In this document: positions 45,601 to 53,207 of the stretch, piece after piece
How the letters are laid out: each line of letters opens with the position of its first letter
Position numbering within the stretch: position 1 is the stretch's first letter
Origin: Leptospira montravelensis
Lineage (GTDB): Bacteria > Spirochaetota > Leptospiria > Leptospirales > Leptospiraceae
Direction of reading: 5' to 3'
Length of the DNA: 64,000 bases
NCBI RefSeq assembly: GCF_004770045.1
Contig: NZ_RQFO01000016.1
Coordinates: forward strand, 397,501 to 461,500
Notes under the pieces: generated by a model
Databases searched by the model: none
Told to the model about the DNA's origin: nothing
The model's input: the letters and a program-made list of their open reading frames with translations, nothing else
Translations under genes and position numbers: made by a program

Positions 45601-45943
45601 CGGCAGAAATTTTATCTCGAACTTGTTGTTCTGCGTATTTCACATCTGTTTCCATTGTGAATTCAACCACCACTGTTCCCAAACTTTCGTTACAGATAGA
45701 CTTGATTCGTTTCACCCCAGAGATCGTAGACAATTCGTCTTCGACTGGTTTTGCAATCAGTGTTTCGATTTCGTTTGGTGCTGCTCCCGGATAAGGAACC
45801 GTAACAGTCACGACTGGAATTGTAATATTGGGGAATAAGTCGACTCCCAATTTGTTTAAGGACAGATAACCTGTAATCAAAATCAAAACGATTGTACAGG
45901 TAATAAAAATCGGGCGTTTTATCGAAAGCTCAGCAAAGCTCAT
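42695..45943 (-). CDS. RND-type multidrug efflux transporter (AcrB/MdtB-like)
   Basis: The 1082-residue inner-membrane pump has the usual two halves, each with one plus five transmembrane helices around large periplasmic loops. The N-terminus SFAELSIKRPIFI and the first loop FPNITIPVVTVTVPYPGAAP are typical of the HAE1 group. Proton-relay residues are visible as LLIDDAIVV (two Asp in helix 4) and GVATKNSILLVDF (Lys in helix 10). The cytoplasmic loop between halves carries an unusual insert of about 45 residues (near 493-540), first Gly/His-rich, then Lys-rich. A GGAG stands 6 nt before the ATG. No membrane-fusion or TolC-type partner is adjacent, so these must lie elsewhere. Confidence 0.93.
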   Translation of the reverse strand: MSFAELSIKRPIFITCTIVLILITGYLSLNKLGVDLFPNITIPVVTVTVPYPGAAPNEIETLIAKPVEDELSTISGVKRIKSICNESLGTVVVEFTMETDVKYAEQQVRDKISAVKPKLPDDAKEPIIRRIDPADQPIIILALRADLPEAQIYDIANEEIKQILLTTQDVGNITIYGGRKREIHVELDRDKLKSHMISASMVSNRLASGGTNIPAGKVSRSDNELVYRTINEFKSPDEIRDTPLSLFGNEVPIKIGQLGEVKDTMEDEASRAYFNGKKAVFLLVYKQSGANTVAVAKAIKKRAADINKDLSRRDGSLFLAIANDNSTAIEDNIYDVNETIFIGIALTIIVVLLFLGSVRSTLITGLALPNSLLGAFILMAIAGFTVNVMTLLALSLAVGLLIDDAIVVRENIFRHREMGKTARQASIDGTKEVTLAVIATTMAVIAVFMPIAFISGVVGQFLREFGLTICFALLISLYDALTIAPMLSAYFGGAVASHGGGHGGGNSHSEPTTSKSKKKSKEEELIHSGAPAERGKVAQILFLIFTPVRIVLNVLNLGLEKVLAVFNRFQTKLENLYAKILKFTLRFPILIISGAIFLFVFSIYLTKYVTKTFLPAQDQGKFQVTLDMPPGTSVDKMATVAKEVYESISAHKETKQVAMFNTNRTTSMFVEMVPSKQRKVNTSQFKDILRKELATTHRYATPIVKDIDNVGGGQRPFVLVVSGQKGEEVQEYGLKLLERLKKSKALLDVDTSYRAGSPEFRVIPDRAREVMLGVSGSAIGMELRTLIEGTTPAVYRQNGVEYDIRVRLKEGQRNLKESFYQSYVPNFNNIMIPIKNVATSEETTGLATINRLNRNQSLEIYADMAPDGPGMGGAIEEITKITETELPLPSSVRINYLGQAENFKELGSSMAIAMGLGILFIYIVLASLYESFITPIAIMLVLPLALCGAFIALFLANESMNLFSMIALIMLIGVATKNSILLVDFTNQLIQQGTEMKEAIIEAGRERLRPILMTSFALVAGFLPIAIGLNEASKQRTSMGWALIGGVISSTLLTLVVVPAAFSYIERLNNFIRRHSPNPDAK

Positions 45944-45996
45944 CTAATTCTCCAGGGGTCTAAAAACATAATTTTCCCCAGTCCTCGGCAAGGCAA

Positions 45997-46025
45997 ATAA
46001 AAATAAAAGCTGACCAGATGGTCAA
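45997..46025 (-). promoter_or_regulatory. Promoter with overlapping palindromic operator for the RND pump
   Basis: On the minus strand TTGACC (46025-46020) and TTTTAT (46002-45997) are 17 nt apart, a fair sigma-70 promoter 54 nt before the start codon. The -35 box overlaps a perfect palindrome, TGACCA-GA-TGGTCA (46011-46024). Such a site is typical of TetR-type repressors, which often govern efflux pumps. No TetR gene lies in the window. Confidence 0.6.
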
Positions 46026-46170
46026 CTTTAAACATCTAACAGGCTGGTTCTTTAATGAGACTGTTTGTACTGTCTAGATGTTACATAAATTTAGGGGAAG
46101 TTCTTGGGTTTGGTTCTGAAAAATTTTTTTTTGACATAACTCGATATGGATATTTGGGTTTACTCTCTAA

Positions 46171-47049
46171 TTAGTTTTCTCTACTTGAATCCATCTTGGA
46201 TTCCAAAAGTGGTTCATACATCATCCAAGCAATATTTTCAGTTACCAATTCATCTTTCAAAATTTCCATTGTGTCCTTAGAGATTTTTTTTCTGCGAATG
46301 GTATTCCGTCTTGTATAACCTCCCCAAGGTTCCGCATGAAAACCATGATACGATTCGTAAACTTGGTATAAAAAAGGCAATTCTAGATCAGTTAGCCATT
46401 CCCCTTTTAAAAGATCATCCTCAATCCAAAGATGCAAAACAAACGTCTGTTTGGTTGTATTTTTGATTTGTAAGTCAATATAATTATAAGATAAGGTGGC
46501 ACCTGATCCAAAAGGTAAAGTTCTTTCCGAATCAGGAAAAATATCAAAACTATGACGCCATCTCTCTTTCACTTCCAGCGGACTATGTAAGGTCATCCAA
46601 TAAATCAAATTTGCCATTTGACAAAGGCCGCCGCCAGTTCGTTCGATAAAACTACCGTTCCTAAGTTGCATACCTGGCAAATACCCTTTTCTTTTCGTTG
46701 GTTTCCCTACTAAATACCAAAAGGAAAATACTTGATTGGGCTCTAATACCAATCCATCTAACTTAGAGATGGCGATATTTAAGTTCACCCTTTTATTCTC
46801 TTGCAGATACATGGGAACATCTTTTAGTTTTCTATAAATCGGAGACGAATGTTTAAAAATAGAAATCGGATATTTTTCTTTGAATTCCGTCGGAGCTGCT
46901 CGTTTTGTAGAAAATGTTTTTTGTTCACAAAACCAAACAAGATACCGTTTCCACTGAAAGTAAATTTTACCAAAAAACAAACGTAAGGTTCCCCGATGCA
47001 CTTTTACGTTCATCCCAACGAGCGGTTTCTTTTTGAAACTAAAGTCCAT
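46171..47049 (-). CDS. VanW family protein
   Basis: The 292-residue protein carries a VanW domain in its central part: LEPNQVFSFWYLVGKPTKRKGY, then the signature GGGLCQMANLIYWMTLHSPLEV and later DLQIKNTT. VanW-like proteins occur in some vancomycin-resistance clusters and in many other bacteria; their activity is not settled, though a link to the cell wall is assumed. No signal peptide is evident (basic N-terminus with KKKPLVG). The start codon overlaps the end of the membrane-protein gene by 11 nt, so they are likely co-expressed. The domain is shorter than the two-part VanW/G5 proteins of Firmicutes. Confidence 0.85.
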   Translation of the reverse strand: MDFSFKKKPLVGMNVKVHRGTLRLFFGKIYFQWKRYLVWFCEQKTFSTKRAAPTEFKEKYPISIFKHSSPIYRKLKDVPMYLQENKRVNLNIAISKLDGLVLEPNQVFSFWYLVGKPTKRKGYLPGMQLRNGSFIERTGGGLCQMANLIYWMTLHSPLEVKERWRHSFDIFPDSERTLPFGSGATLSYNYIDLQIKNTTKQTFVLHLWIEDDLLKGEWLTDLELPFLYQVYESYHGFHAEPWGGYTRRNTIRRKKISKDTMEILKDELVTENIAWMMYEPLLESKMDSSREN

Positions 47050-48397
47050 TCTTATGTTTTCTCTTTATAAAATCAGGACGTTCTTTGTATGGATTTTTCC
47101 AAGACTTAGCTACTTGTAAAAGTTTTGAATTTCGTTTTTCTAACCATGACCGGTAAAGCTTCCAGTCCTTTTCTAAAACAAGTTGGTATTCACCCAAAGG
47201 TTGGATGGAAGAAAAAAATGGGATTTTGTTTTCGTCTCTACTAGCGAGTAAATTATCAAATCGGATTCCATATACGGCTCGGTAAATTTCTGTACCTTGG
47301 GGTAATTCAGAAATGGCTTTTGTATCAGGTTCGAAGGAAAGACAATCTTTACGAAACTGAAAATGATAGTATTCACAAAAACCGTGGTGTGCGATAAGCA
47401 AACCATTGTTTGGTACTGAAGCCATTGATTCTCCAGGAATCCACATTTGTTCATAAGAATATCGAAATGAATATGGATTAGTAAACATAGTAAAAATCCA
47501 AAGTCCAGTACTGACAGTCCAAACCATAATTTGAAATACATTCCAATGACTAAAAATTTGAGTGAGAAGAATCAAACTCAAAAGAATTCGGTATTGTATA
47601 TCAGCAAAATGAAATATTGGAAACAATAATAAAAACCCAAAAAAAGCCAAGGCCCTACGCATTCGATAAAACTTAGGTTCTGATTTTCCAAATACCAAAA
47701 AGGCCCAATCCCAAAGAATCCCAATTCCAGCTAACGCAAACGCTGCGGTAATGGGAAAAATATAGTTATCACTATAAAATCTTCCATTCGGATCTTCGGG
47801 GAATAAAAAAGGTAGGAGAAAGGTTACAAACAAAATCACTGGATAGAATTTTTCAGGAATCTGGTAAAGAACTAAAACACCGAAACCAAGGAGAGCCACC
47901 ATAGGATGGAACCAAAACGCAAATATAAAAAAGAAAACGGAAGTAATCCGTCGCAGTTGGAATCGATGGAGTGAAGTAAAAAGAAAATAAGAAGATGATG
48001 ATGAGGTTGGTGGTGGTGTAGTTCTTGAGAATAATGATGTTATTGTTGGTATAGGAAAAGAGAATCCAACACTAAGAATTAAAAATCCCAAGGCCCAACT
48101 TTGTTTGGGATACAGAAAACCCAAAACAAAAACCAATATACTAGGTATTCCCAAAGAAAAGATTCCGAAACCTTTTTGTGCCTCCATCATTAGGAACCGA
48201 GACAGAAAAATGGAAATTGTTAACCAAGCAGCCGTTAGAATTTGAAATACAACTAAAGTTTCGTCGCTAACTCCAAAAATTCGAAATAACAAAGCTACGA
48301 TATGAAATACAGGTGAATGGTCTGGTGAATGTAGTTTCCCTGATTCTAATAGAGAAACTGCTTGAACACCATACCAATAAATATCCTTACCAAACAA
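47039..48397 (-). CDS. Polytopic membrane protein, possibly GT-C-like, N-terminus uncertain
   Basis: The 452-residue reading has about nine hydrophobic helices, a Ser/Pro low-complexity loop (near residue 125-137) and a basic soluble tail. It begins FGKDIYWYGVQAVSLLESG, an acidic loop that in GT-C type glycosyltransferases follows a first membrane helix; that helix is missing here. The start is TTG, just two codons after the stop codon of the upstream lipoprotein gene and in the same frame, with no Shine-Dalgarno sequence. So the gene may be truncated at its 5' end, or depend on reinitiation or readthrough. Family not firmly recognised. Confidence 0.55.
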   Translation of the reverse strand: MFGKDIYWYGVQAVSLLESGKLHSPDHSPVFHIVALLFRIFGVSDETLVVFQILTAAWLTISIFLSRFLMMEAQKGFGIFSLGIPSILVFVLGFLYPKQSWALGFLILSVGFSFPIPTITSLFSRTTPPPTSSSSSYFLFTSLHRFQLRRITSVFFFIFAFWFHPMVALLGFGVLVLYQIPEKFYPVILFVTFLLPFLFPEDPNGRFYSDNYIFPITAAFALAGIGILWDWAFLVFGKSEPKFYRMRRALAFFGFLLLFPIFHFADIQYRILLSLILLTQIFSHWNVFQIMVWTVSTGLWIFTMFTNPYSFRYSYEQMWIPGESMASVPNNGLLIAHHGFCEYYHFQFRKDCLSFEPDTKAISELPQGTEIYRAVYGIRFDNLLASRDENKIPFFSSIQPLGEYQLVLEKDWKLYRSWLEKRNSKLLQVAKSWKNPYKERPDFIKRKHKNGL

Positions 48398-48403
48398 TGG
48401 AAT

Positions 48404-49696
48404 TTAGTTTGTAATTTGGACTTTTTTACCAATCAACTGTAATCCGTTGGCAGATTTTTTGACTGTCAAGGTATCGCCAAAGATTACTGTCGATTTTTCT
48501 TCTGTGGTTTCTGCATAAGGGCTATTGGAATCTAAACTTTGAGTGACGACCTTGTGATCCCTTCCAAAAATTTTGATTTTAGCTTCTGTTGCATTGGCAT
48601 CAAGTAAAACCCAAGTTCCATCTAATACTCGTTTTTCGTTTACATCATCTTTCCAAATCACAAAGGAACCGTTAGAACGAAATACATAATCCAAACGTCC
48701 TTCCGAAACATCTCCAAAAACTGCTTTGTTTACGAATCCAGAAAGAATTGTATTTTTGGTTTTAGAAAGAACCGACCGTTTAAATTCGTCTGCATTTTTA
48801 TCAACCACTGTAAATCGTTTTCCTGTTTCACCGAGTAAAATGATTTCGGCAATCACAGTGTCTTTCCAAGTTTTTCCAGGACGAACTTTTTGTATGGAAA
48901 ATTTAAACTTTTTTCCTGTAAGTGTTTTTGGAAAAAAAATCCTTTGTCCTCCTTGTTTGTCAGCCACTTTGATCGTAAAAGAATCCGAATCATTGGATAC
49001 AAGTAATTCTGTTACTGATCCATTTTTATGAAAAAGTGCATCTAACCTTTGATAACCGTTAAAGATCTCAATCCCTGATAAATCAATGTCATCCTCTAAT
49101 TGAATTTCAAAGGACTCGCCAACTCCATCGGTGGGAACTCCTTCCACCCAAGCAAAATCGATACTACCATCAAACAAACTATATGCGGGATAATTTGGAA
49201 GTGTACTACTTGCAGTGATTTGTCCTGTGACCGGTTCAGGATACAATACATCTAATTTTTTCCCATTTTGGAAAAATGAAACCGTTTTGATTCCATTGGC
49301 AGAATCAGGTAATAAATAGATTACATGAACCCCATTGGATCTTATTTTTTGGGGAGTTTCTTTAGCGCAGTCAAAATTTGTCGCATAACTTCCATCCTTA
49401 TAAAATGCTACGTATCCTTTCTTTTCTTGGCATTCGATAGCAATTTCGTTAAAAAAAGCACGACCATCTGTTTTTCCTGATTGGTTCCACTTGGCACCGT
49501 TGGAAAAAAATATCGTAATCCCATCTAAACTGGTTTCAGGTTTCCAGTACTTACCGGAAATAAATACATTGATCGGGCTTGTACCTTCAGCAGAAGATGC
49601 AGCTTGGATTCGTTCAATAACTACCGATTTTTCAATCGGACTATTTTTACAAAATATAACAAGAAATGCCAAAAGAGTTAGGATTATTTTTTTCAA
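48404..49696 (-). CDS. Lipoprotein with NADase-type glycan-binding-like domain
   Basis: The 430-residue precursor has a clean lipoprotein signal (MKKIILTLLAFLVIFC, Cys 16). The central region (about 155-290) reads ASSTLPNYPAYSLFDGSIDFAWVEG-like, then a beta-sandwich with SFEIQLEDDIDLSGIEIFNGY. This is the pattern of discoidin-like domains annotated as NADase-type glycan-binding in leptospiral proteins. The C-terminal quarter (about 310-430) looks like a separate small beta domain. The lipid anchor puts it on the cell envelope, where it may bind a carbohydrate. It precedes the membrane-protein and VanW genes in a probable operon. Confidence 0.7.
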   Translation of the reverse strand: MKKIILTLLAFLVIFCKNSPIEKSVVIERIQAASSAEGTSPINVFISGKYWKPETSLDGITIFFSNGAKWNQSGKTDGRAFFNEIAIECQEKKGYVAFYKDGSYATNFDCAKETPQKIRSNGVHVIYLLPDSANGIKTVSFFQNGKKLDVLYPEPVTGQITASSTLPNYPAYSLFDGSIDFAWVEGVPTDGVGESFEIQLEDDIDLSGIEIFNGYQRLDALFHKNGSVTELLVSNDSDSFTIKVADKQGGQRIFFPKTLTGKKFKFSIQKVRPGKTWKDTVIAEIILLGETGKRFTVVDKNADEFKRSVLSKTKNTILSGFVNKAVFGDVSEGRLDYVFRSNGSFVIWKDDVNEKRVLDGTWVLLDANATEAKIKIFGRDHKVVTQSLDSNSPYAETTEEKSTVIFGDTLTVKKSANGLQLIGKKVQITN

Positions 49697-49766
49697 AGGT
49701 TGTACCTCGACAGATACAAAGAATCCAAAACTCTTTCGACTGAGACAAGTAAAAAATTGACCGATC

Positions 49767-50081
49767 TTAGATCATTCCGCCAAATACTTTTTTGATTTCT
49801 TCACTTCGCATAGCACCTGAAATACGATGAATCTCTTTTCCGTTTTTGAACAAAATCATTGTAGGGATTCCTGTGATACCATATCTTCCTGCAATTTCTT
49901 GTTTTTCATCCGTGTTTACTTTGATCACCGAAACTTTCCCCTTCCAGTCTTTTGCCAATTTTTCTAGTTCTGGAGCCACCATTTGACATGGACCACACCA
50001 AGGAGCCCAAAAATCCACAAGGATCGGTTTGTCATGAGTTAGTACCAACTCTTCAAAGCTTTTAGGTAATTTTTCCGACAT
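49767..50081 (-). CDS. trxA: Thioredoxin
   Basis: The 104-residue protein is a standard thioredoxin that reduces disulphides with electrons from thioredoxin reductase. The active site is WCGPC (C29, C32) after VDFWAP, and the cis-proline motif GIPTMILF is present. Asp 23 of the buried charge pair is in place. AGGAG stands about 8 nt before the ATG. It diverges from a Crp/Fnr-like regulator, and a palindrome lies between (50108-50127). No signal peptide is present, so it acts in the cytoplasm. Confidence 0.96.
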   Translation of the reverse strand: MSEKLPKSFEELVLTHDKPILVDFWAPWCGPCQMVAPELEKLAKDWKGKVSVIKVNTDEKQEIAGRYGITGIPTMILFKNGKEIHRISGAMRSEEIKKVFGGMI

Positions 50082-50107
50082 AAAATTAACTCCTGTGGAT
50101 TAGACAC

Positions 50108-50127
50108 ATATACCCTGGCAGGTATAT
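50108..50127. promoter_or_regulatory. Operator-like inverted repeat upstream of trxA
   Basis: ATATACC-CTGGCA-GGTATAT forms two perfect 7-bp arms around a 6-nt centre, 27 nt before the trxA start codon. Its position overlaps the expected promoter of trxA. ATACC...GGTAT arms recall sites of CsoR/CstR-type metal- or persulfide-sensing repressors, but the match is by eye only; the divergent Crp/Fnr-like protein is another candidate binder. Confidence 0.45.
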
Positions 50128-50275
50128 CGAAAATTTATGAAAATTTTACTTCCTATCGGTAACAATTTGAAAATGAACCGATATATCAGGTTTCTTTTAT
50201 CTGTACTCATAAAACACAAACGTAAAGAATCGGTAGACAGACTCTTAAATTCAATGACCTTAGAACTCATATCAA

Positions 50276-50842
50276 ATGAAAGTTTTGTTACCCAAAGTAT
50301 TTGGTGCCGAAGAAATCCGAGAGTTTTTTATGAAATACGGCAAAACCACCAAACTAAAGAAAAAAGAAATTTTTGCTAAGAAGGGAATTCATTCTTATAG
50401 CGTTGGTTTGGTTGTTTCAGGCGGGTTTAAACTCATTTATAAACATGGGAAAAAAGAATGGATCAAATCCTTTATTTTTGAAGATGGACTTTTGGGAAGT
50501 ATTCCAAGTATCTTTGAAAACCAACCCATTCCCTATTCCATCATTGCTATTGAACCAAGCGAAGTAATTGTATTAACGGTAAATGAATTCAAATCAAAAA
50601 TGGAAAAAGAAAATGGTTATCAAAATTTTCTCATTCAATTTCTTTCCCATTTGTACTTAAAAAAAGAAGAACGGGTCGCAGATTTTTTACTACTAGAACC
50701 GGATAAAAGATACAAAAAGTTCATTCAGGAATATTCTTATGTGTTAGACCGAATTTCCCAAATAGACCAAGCTGCCTATTTGGGAATTACAAACGTGGCA
50801 CTCAGCCGGATCAAAAAGAGGATTTTTTTAGAGAATCCTTAA
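50276..50842 (+). CDS. Crp/Fnr-family transcriptional regulator
   Basis: The 188-residue protein has a cyclic-nucleotide-binding-type beta barrel (about 25-110: KKKEIFAKKGIHSYSVGLVVSGGFKLIY-like strands) and a C-terminal helix-turn-helix (about 155-185, ISQIDQAAYLGITNVALSRIKKR). The phosphate-binding RxS cassette that grips cAMP in Crp is absent, and the N-terminal cysteines of Fnr are absent too, so the signal is unknown. Its last 32 nt overlap the convergent PfpI gene. It diverges from trxA, which it might regulate; that is inference. An ORF at 50137 in another frame is a shadow. Confidence 0.85.
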   Translation: MKVLLPKVFGAEEIREFFMKYGKTTKLKKKEIFAKKGIHSYSVGLVVSGGFKLIYKHGKKEWIKSFIFEDGLLGSIPSIFENQPIPYSIIAIEPSEVIVLTVNEFKSKMEKENGYQNFLIQFLSHLYLKKEERVADFLLLEPDKRYKKFIQEYSYVLDRISQIDQAAYLGITNVALSRIKKRIFLENP

Positions 50843-51740
50843 TTGCATCTAAGTATAGTTTGGTGAACTCTTCTCCTGAGAATGGATTTTGTGAAGTGAC
50901 TAAGTTTCTATCCCTTGTGGCAAATCCACTTGCTGGAAAAATAGAAGATTCATACAACATTCCGCGTTCTTTTAATAACTCAGAAATTTTTCGAACTTTG
51001 GGTTTACCTTTCATCACAAAGGTTTCAATAAACCATTCTTCCATTTTGGTAACAGAATTCACATGGTAACCTTGAAACAAAAATCCTTCTCCATTGGGGC
51101 CAGAAGGCAGTGTGATTAACAAAGCGGGTGCATGACAAACTAATCCGATTTTTTTTTCCTGTTCTTGAAATTTTGTAAGTAAAATAGGAAGATTTGGATC
51201 ATACAACAAGTCAGTCATAAGCCCTTGGCCGCCAGGTATGAGTAAACCCGTATAACTTTTGTTATTTTTTATCGCCAATTCAAGAGAGATTGGTTTTTGA
51301 AACGAAGAGAGTGAATTTAAAAAACGGATGGCTTCTTCTTTTTCTTCTTTCGAATTCCAATATTTATCTTTTAAACTTTCTGGATCCAGTGTTGATTTTT
51401 TCCCATTGGGAGTGGCAAACTCTAATGCAAAACCTGATTGATACAGACGAATGGCAGGGTAAAAAAGTTCGTTTAAAAATACTCCTGTAGGATGTTTATG
51501 ATTTTCATCTAACAAAAGAGTATTGGCAGCACTCATTACGATTAATACTTTTGGTTTTGGTTCTGAGTTTGCAAAGATGGATGAATGGTTTACTACCATA
51601 GAAATAATCAATACCATCGATAGTAGGATCCTTTTAAAAAACTTAGAACGGCCGGGCTGGCATCGTTTTAAAATTTTGTTAGAGGAAAGAACAAAATGAT
51701 TTTGGCTCCAAGTTGGATTTGGCATGGTTGTGGCTCTCAT
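50811..51740 (-). CDS. Exported DJ-1/PfpI-family protein
   Basis: The 309-residue reading has a hydrophobic segment (about 37-58, ending SIFANS) that looks like a signal peptide. The 40 residues before it make a start further in (for example M42) possible. The DJ-1/PfpI domain has KPKVLIVMSAAN, LLIPGGQG and the nucleophile elbow GLVCHAPALL. The layout with GFALEFATPNGKKSTLDPES matches the glyoxalase III/chaperone (Hsp31-like) branch, which deglycates or hydrates reactive carbonyls. Export would place it in the periplasm, which is unusual for that branch. Its 3' end overlaps the convergent regulator gene by 32 nt. Confidence 0.82.
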   Translation of the reverse strand: MRATTMPNPTWSQNHFVLSSNKILKRCQPGRSKFFKRILLSMVLIISMVVNHSSIFANSEPKPKVLIVMSAANTLLLDENHKHPTGVFLNELFYPAIRLYQSGFALEFATPNGKKSTLDPESLKDKYWNSKEEKEEAIRFLNSLSSFQKPISLELAIKNNKSYTGLLIPGGQGLMTDLLYDPNLPILLTKFQEQEKKIGLVCHAPALLITLPSGPNGEGFLFQGYHVNSVTKMEEWFIETFVMKGKPKVRKISELLKERGMLYESSIFPASGFATRDRNLVTSQNPFSGEEFTKLYLDAIKDSLKKSSF

Positions 51741-51912
51741 AATTTAGATTGAATGAGTCCTTTCCTAAAAAGTAGAGACTCTTCTAATCTAATAGAGGGC
51801 GCAAATCTTGGACTTATTTTTAACTTAAGTTAAAATTTCTAAAAAAACAATCCTACTCACCACCACATTAAATAACGCAATGTAGAGGATGGATAGAGAT
51901 TTCAAGCACTCT

Positions 51913-52944
51913 CTAAAACAAATCGATGGTTTCAAAACCTTGTAATAACTTGATTTCTAATTTTTGTCCTTCCGAACGTTTTAAAATGGATTTCATGTTG
52001 GCATCAAAATCATCTCCCAATTTTAAATTGGGTTCTAGTGGTTCCGAAAGTGGTTTGAAAAAATTATCCCAATGGATAGGAATGATTAGTTTAGGTTTTA
52101 AAATTTCAATGGTTTGTTTGTAATACTCATCTTGAAAGGAAACTGGCTGTAGAGATATTTGTGCAATTCCCAAAAACAAAACATCCGCATTGAAATTGTC
52201 CAATGCACCTTTTACAAAGTTTGTACTACTTTTAATTAAAATTCTATTTTTTCCGTGTTGGATGAAAAAATCAAAAGTCCCACCTTCGATAAATTCCATA
52301 GCTTTTACGGGTTGAATGAGAGGTGTTTCAATGTTTGGATGATTGGGATCCGTTGCATTTGTTTTTCCAAGGATATGAAAAGGAGGAGTGTGTTTGGATT
52401 CCAAAACAGTGACGGTAAATTTTCCAATGGAGATAGGTTTTCCTAGTATAAACTTTTGCATTTGGTCTTGATTAAGCCCAGCACCTGTTCCTACATTAAG
52501 AGTGGAAGAAGAACCGTATAACTTCGCCTTCGTTTGTTTGGCGACAAACGGTGCATCCATCACATGATCATAATGAGAATGGCAGACAAAAATTGCCTTT
52601 AGGCGATTTATTTTTGCTCTTTCAATCACTGACAAAACTGTCAAAGGATCTGATTCAATTTTAGAAAATGCTGTTTTCCATAAGGACGGTCTTGAGAAAA
52701 ATCCGTCGGTTAAAATTTGAGTTTCTCCGTCATCTAACAGAATAGAAGAAGTTCCTAAGAAGGTGGCCCTAACTTTTCCTTTTGGTATGGAACTTGTTCC
52801 ACTACTATGTGGAAAGTAAGAATCATAATTTGTTAAATTGCCTGAAGGACGAAGAAAACAATTAGAATAAAATAGAATCAAAAAAAGATAGAATCCAAGT
52901 TTTGAAATTTTTTGGAGAGGGAATGGATTGGATTTTTTTGCCAT
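51913..52944 (-). CDS. Metallo-beta-lactamase-fold lipoprotein (UlaG/NAPE-PLD-like)
   Basis: The 343-residue precursor begins with a lipoprotein signal (KISKLGFYLFLILFYSNC, Cys about 29). The fold marks are VRATFLGTSSILLDDGETQIL-like strands, the zinc motif HSHYDHVMDA, a later zinc-ligand His in the LESKHTPP region and the C-terminal PIHWDNF. The layout (TSSILLDDG, PKLIIPIHWDNF) resembles the L-ascorbate-6-phosphate lactonase/NAPE-PLD group, which cleave phosphodiesters or lactones. The substrate is unknown, and lipidation suggests work in the periplasm or at the surface. It stands alone, facing away from the reductase gene. Confidence 0.85.
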   Translation of the reverse strand: MAKKSNPFPLQKISKLGFYLFLILFYSNCFLRPSGNLTNYDSYFPHSSGTSSIPKGKVRATFLGTSSILLDDGETQILTDGFFSRPSLWKTAFSKIESDPLTVLSVIERAKINRLKAIFVCHSHYDHVMDAPFVAKQTKAKLYGSSSTLNVGTGAGLNQDQMQKFILGKPISIGKFTVTVLESKHTPPFHILGKTNATDPNHPNIETPLIQPVKAMEFIEGGTFDFFIQHGKNRILIKSSTNFVKGALDNFNADVLFLGIAQISLQPVSFQDEYYKQTIEILKPKLIIPIHWDNFFKPLSEPLEPNLKLGDDFDANMKSILKRSEGQKLEIKLLQGFETIDLF

Positions 52945-53032
52945 AACTTGTAAAAATCAGACAAAGAAAGGTTGGTGGCAAACCTTTTCTCACTTTGTAA
53001 TAAAATGGATTTTTAGCGAGAGGGATTTGCAG

Positions 53033-53120
53033 GACTTGGTCTCTGGTGGGCACAAGGTGCACAGCCAGAGACGGGAGCGTACGCGGACTCCGGAAAAGCC
53101 CGGGCCCTTGGGCCTCGCCC
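53033..53120. other. GC-rich intergenic islet 3 with strong hairpins
   Basis: This is the most GC-rich stretch of the window. A composite hairpin is seen: outer arms GTCTCTGG (53039-53046) and CCAGAGAC (53065-53072), inner arms GCAC (53050-53053) and GTGC (53057-53060) around AAG. A second small hairpin is GGCCC-TT-GGGCC (53103-53114). No reading frame makes sense. It could be a structured RNA or one copy of a dispersed repeat. Confidence 0.5.
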
Positions 53121-53207
53121 AAAAACAAACAAATCATTGTTTTGTTAGGATAAGATTCTTTTGGTTTTGTATATATCTTTGGAAAAAGTCAGAGTCTAAA
53201 GTTCAAT

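Noticed and set aside
41782..47049. Vancomycin-resistance cluster
   Set aside because: VanX- and VanW-like genes are present, but no VanH, D-Ala-D-Lac ligase or VanRS, and the VanX-like protein has a signal peptide.
47990..48060. GAT/GGT-rich stretch as a regulatory microsatellite
   Set aside because: It is inside the membrane-protein gene and encodes a Ser/Pro/Thr loop in frame; no tandem unit is perfect enough to suggest slippage.
50137..50379. 80-residue plus-strand ORF ahead of the Crp/Fnr gene
   Set aside because: It overlaps the regulator in another frame, codes for an unlikely mix of residues and has no family match.
53033..53120. tRNA or other known RNA in GC-rich islet 3
   Set aside because: The hairpins do not form a cloverleaf and no T-loop sequence (GTTCRANNC) is present; no other known RNA family was recognised.
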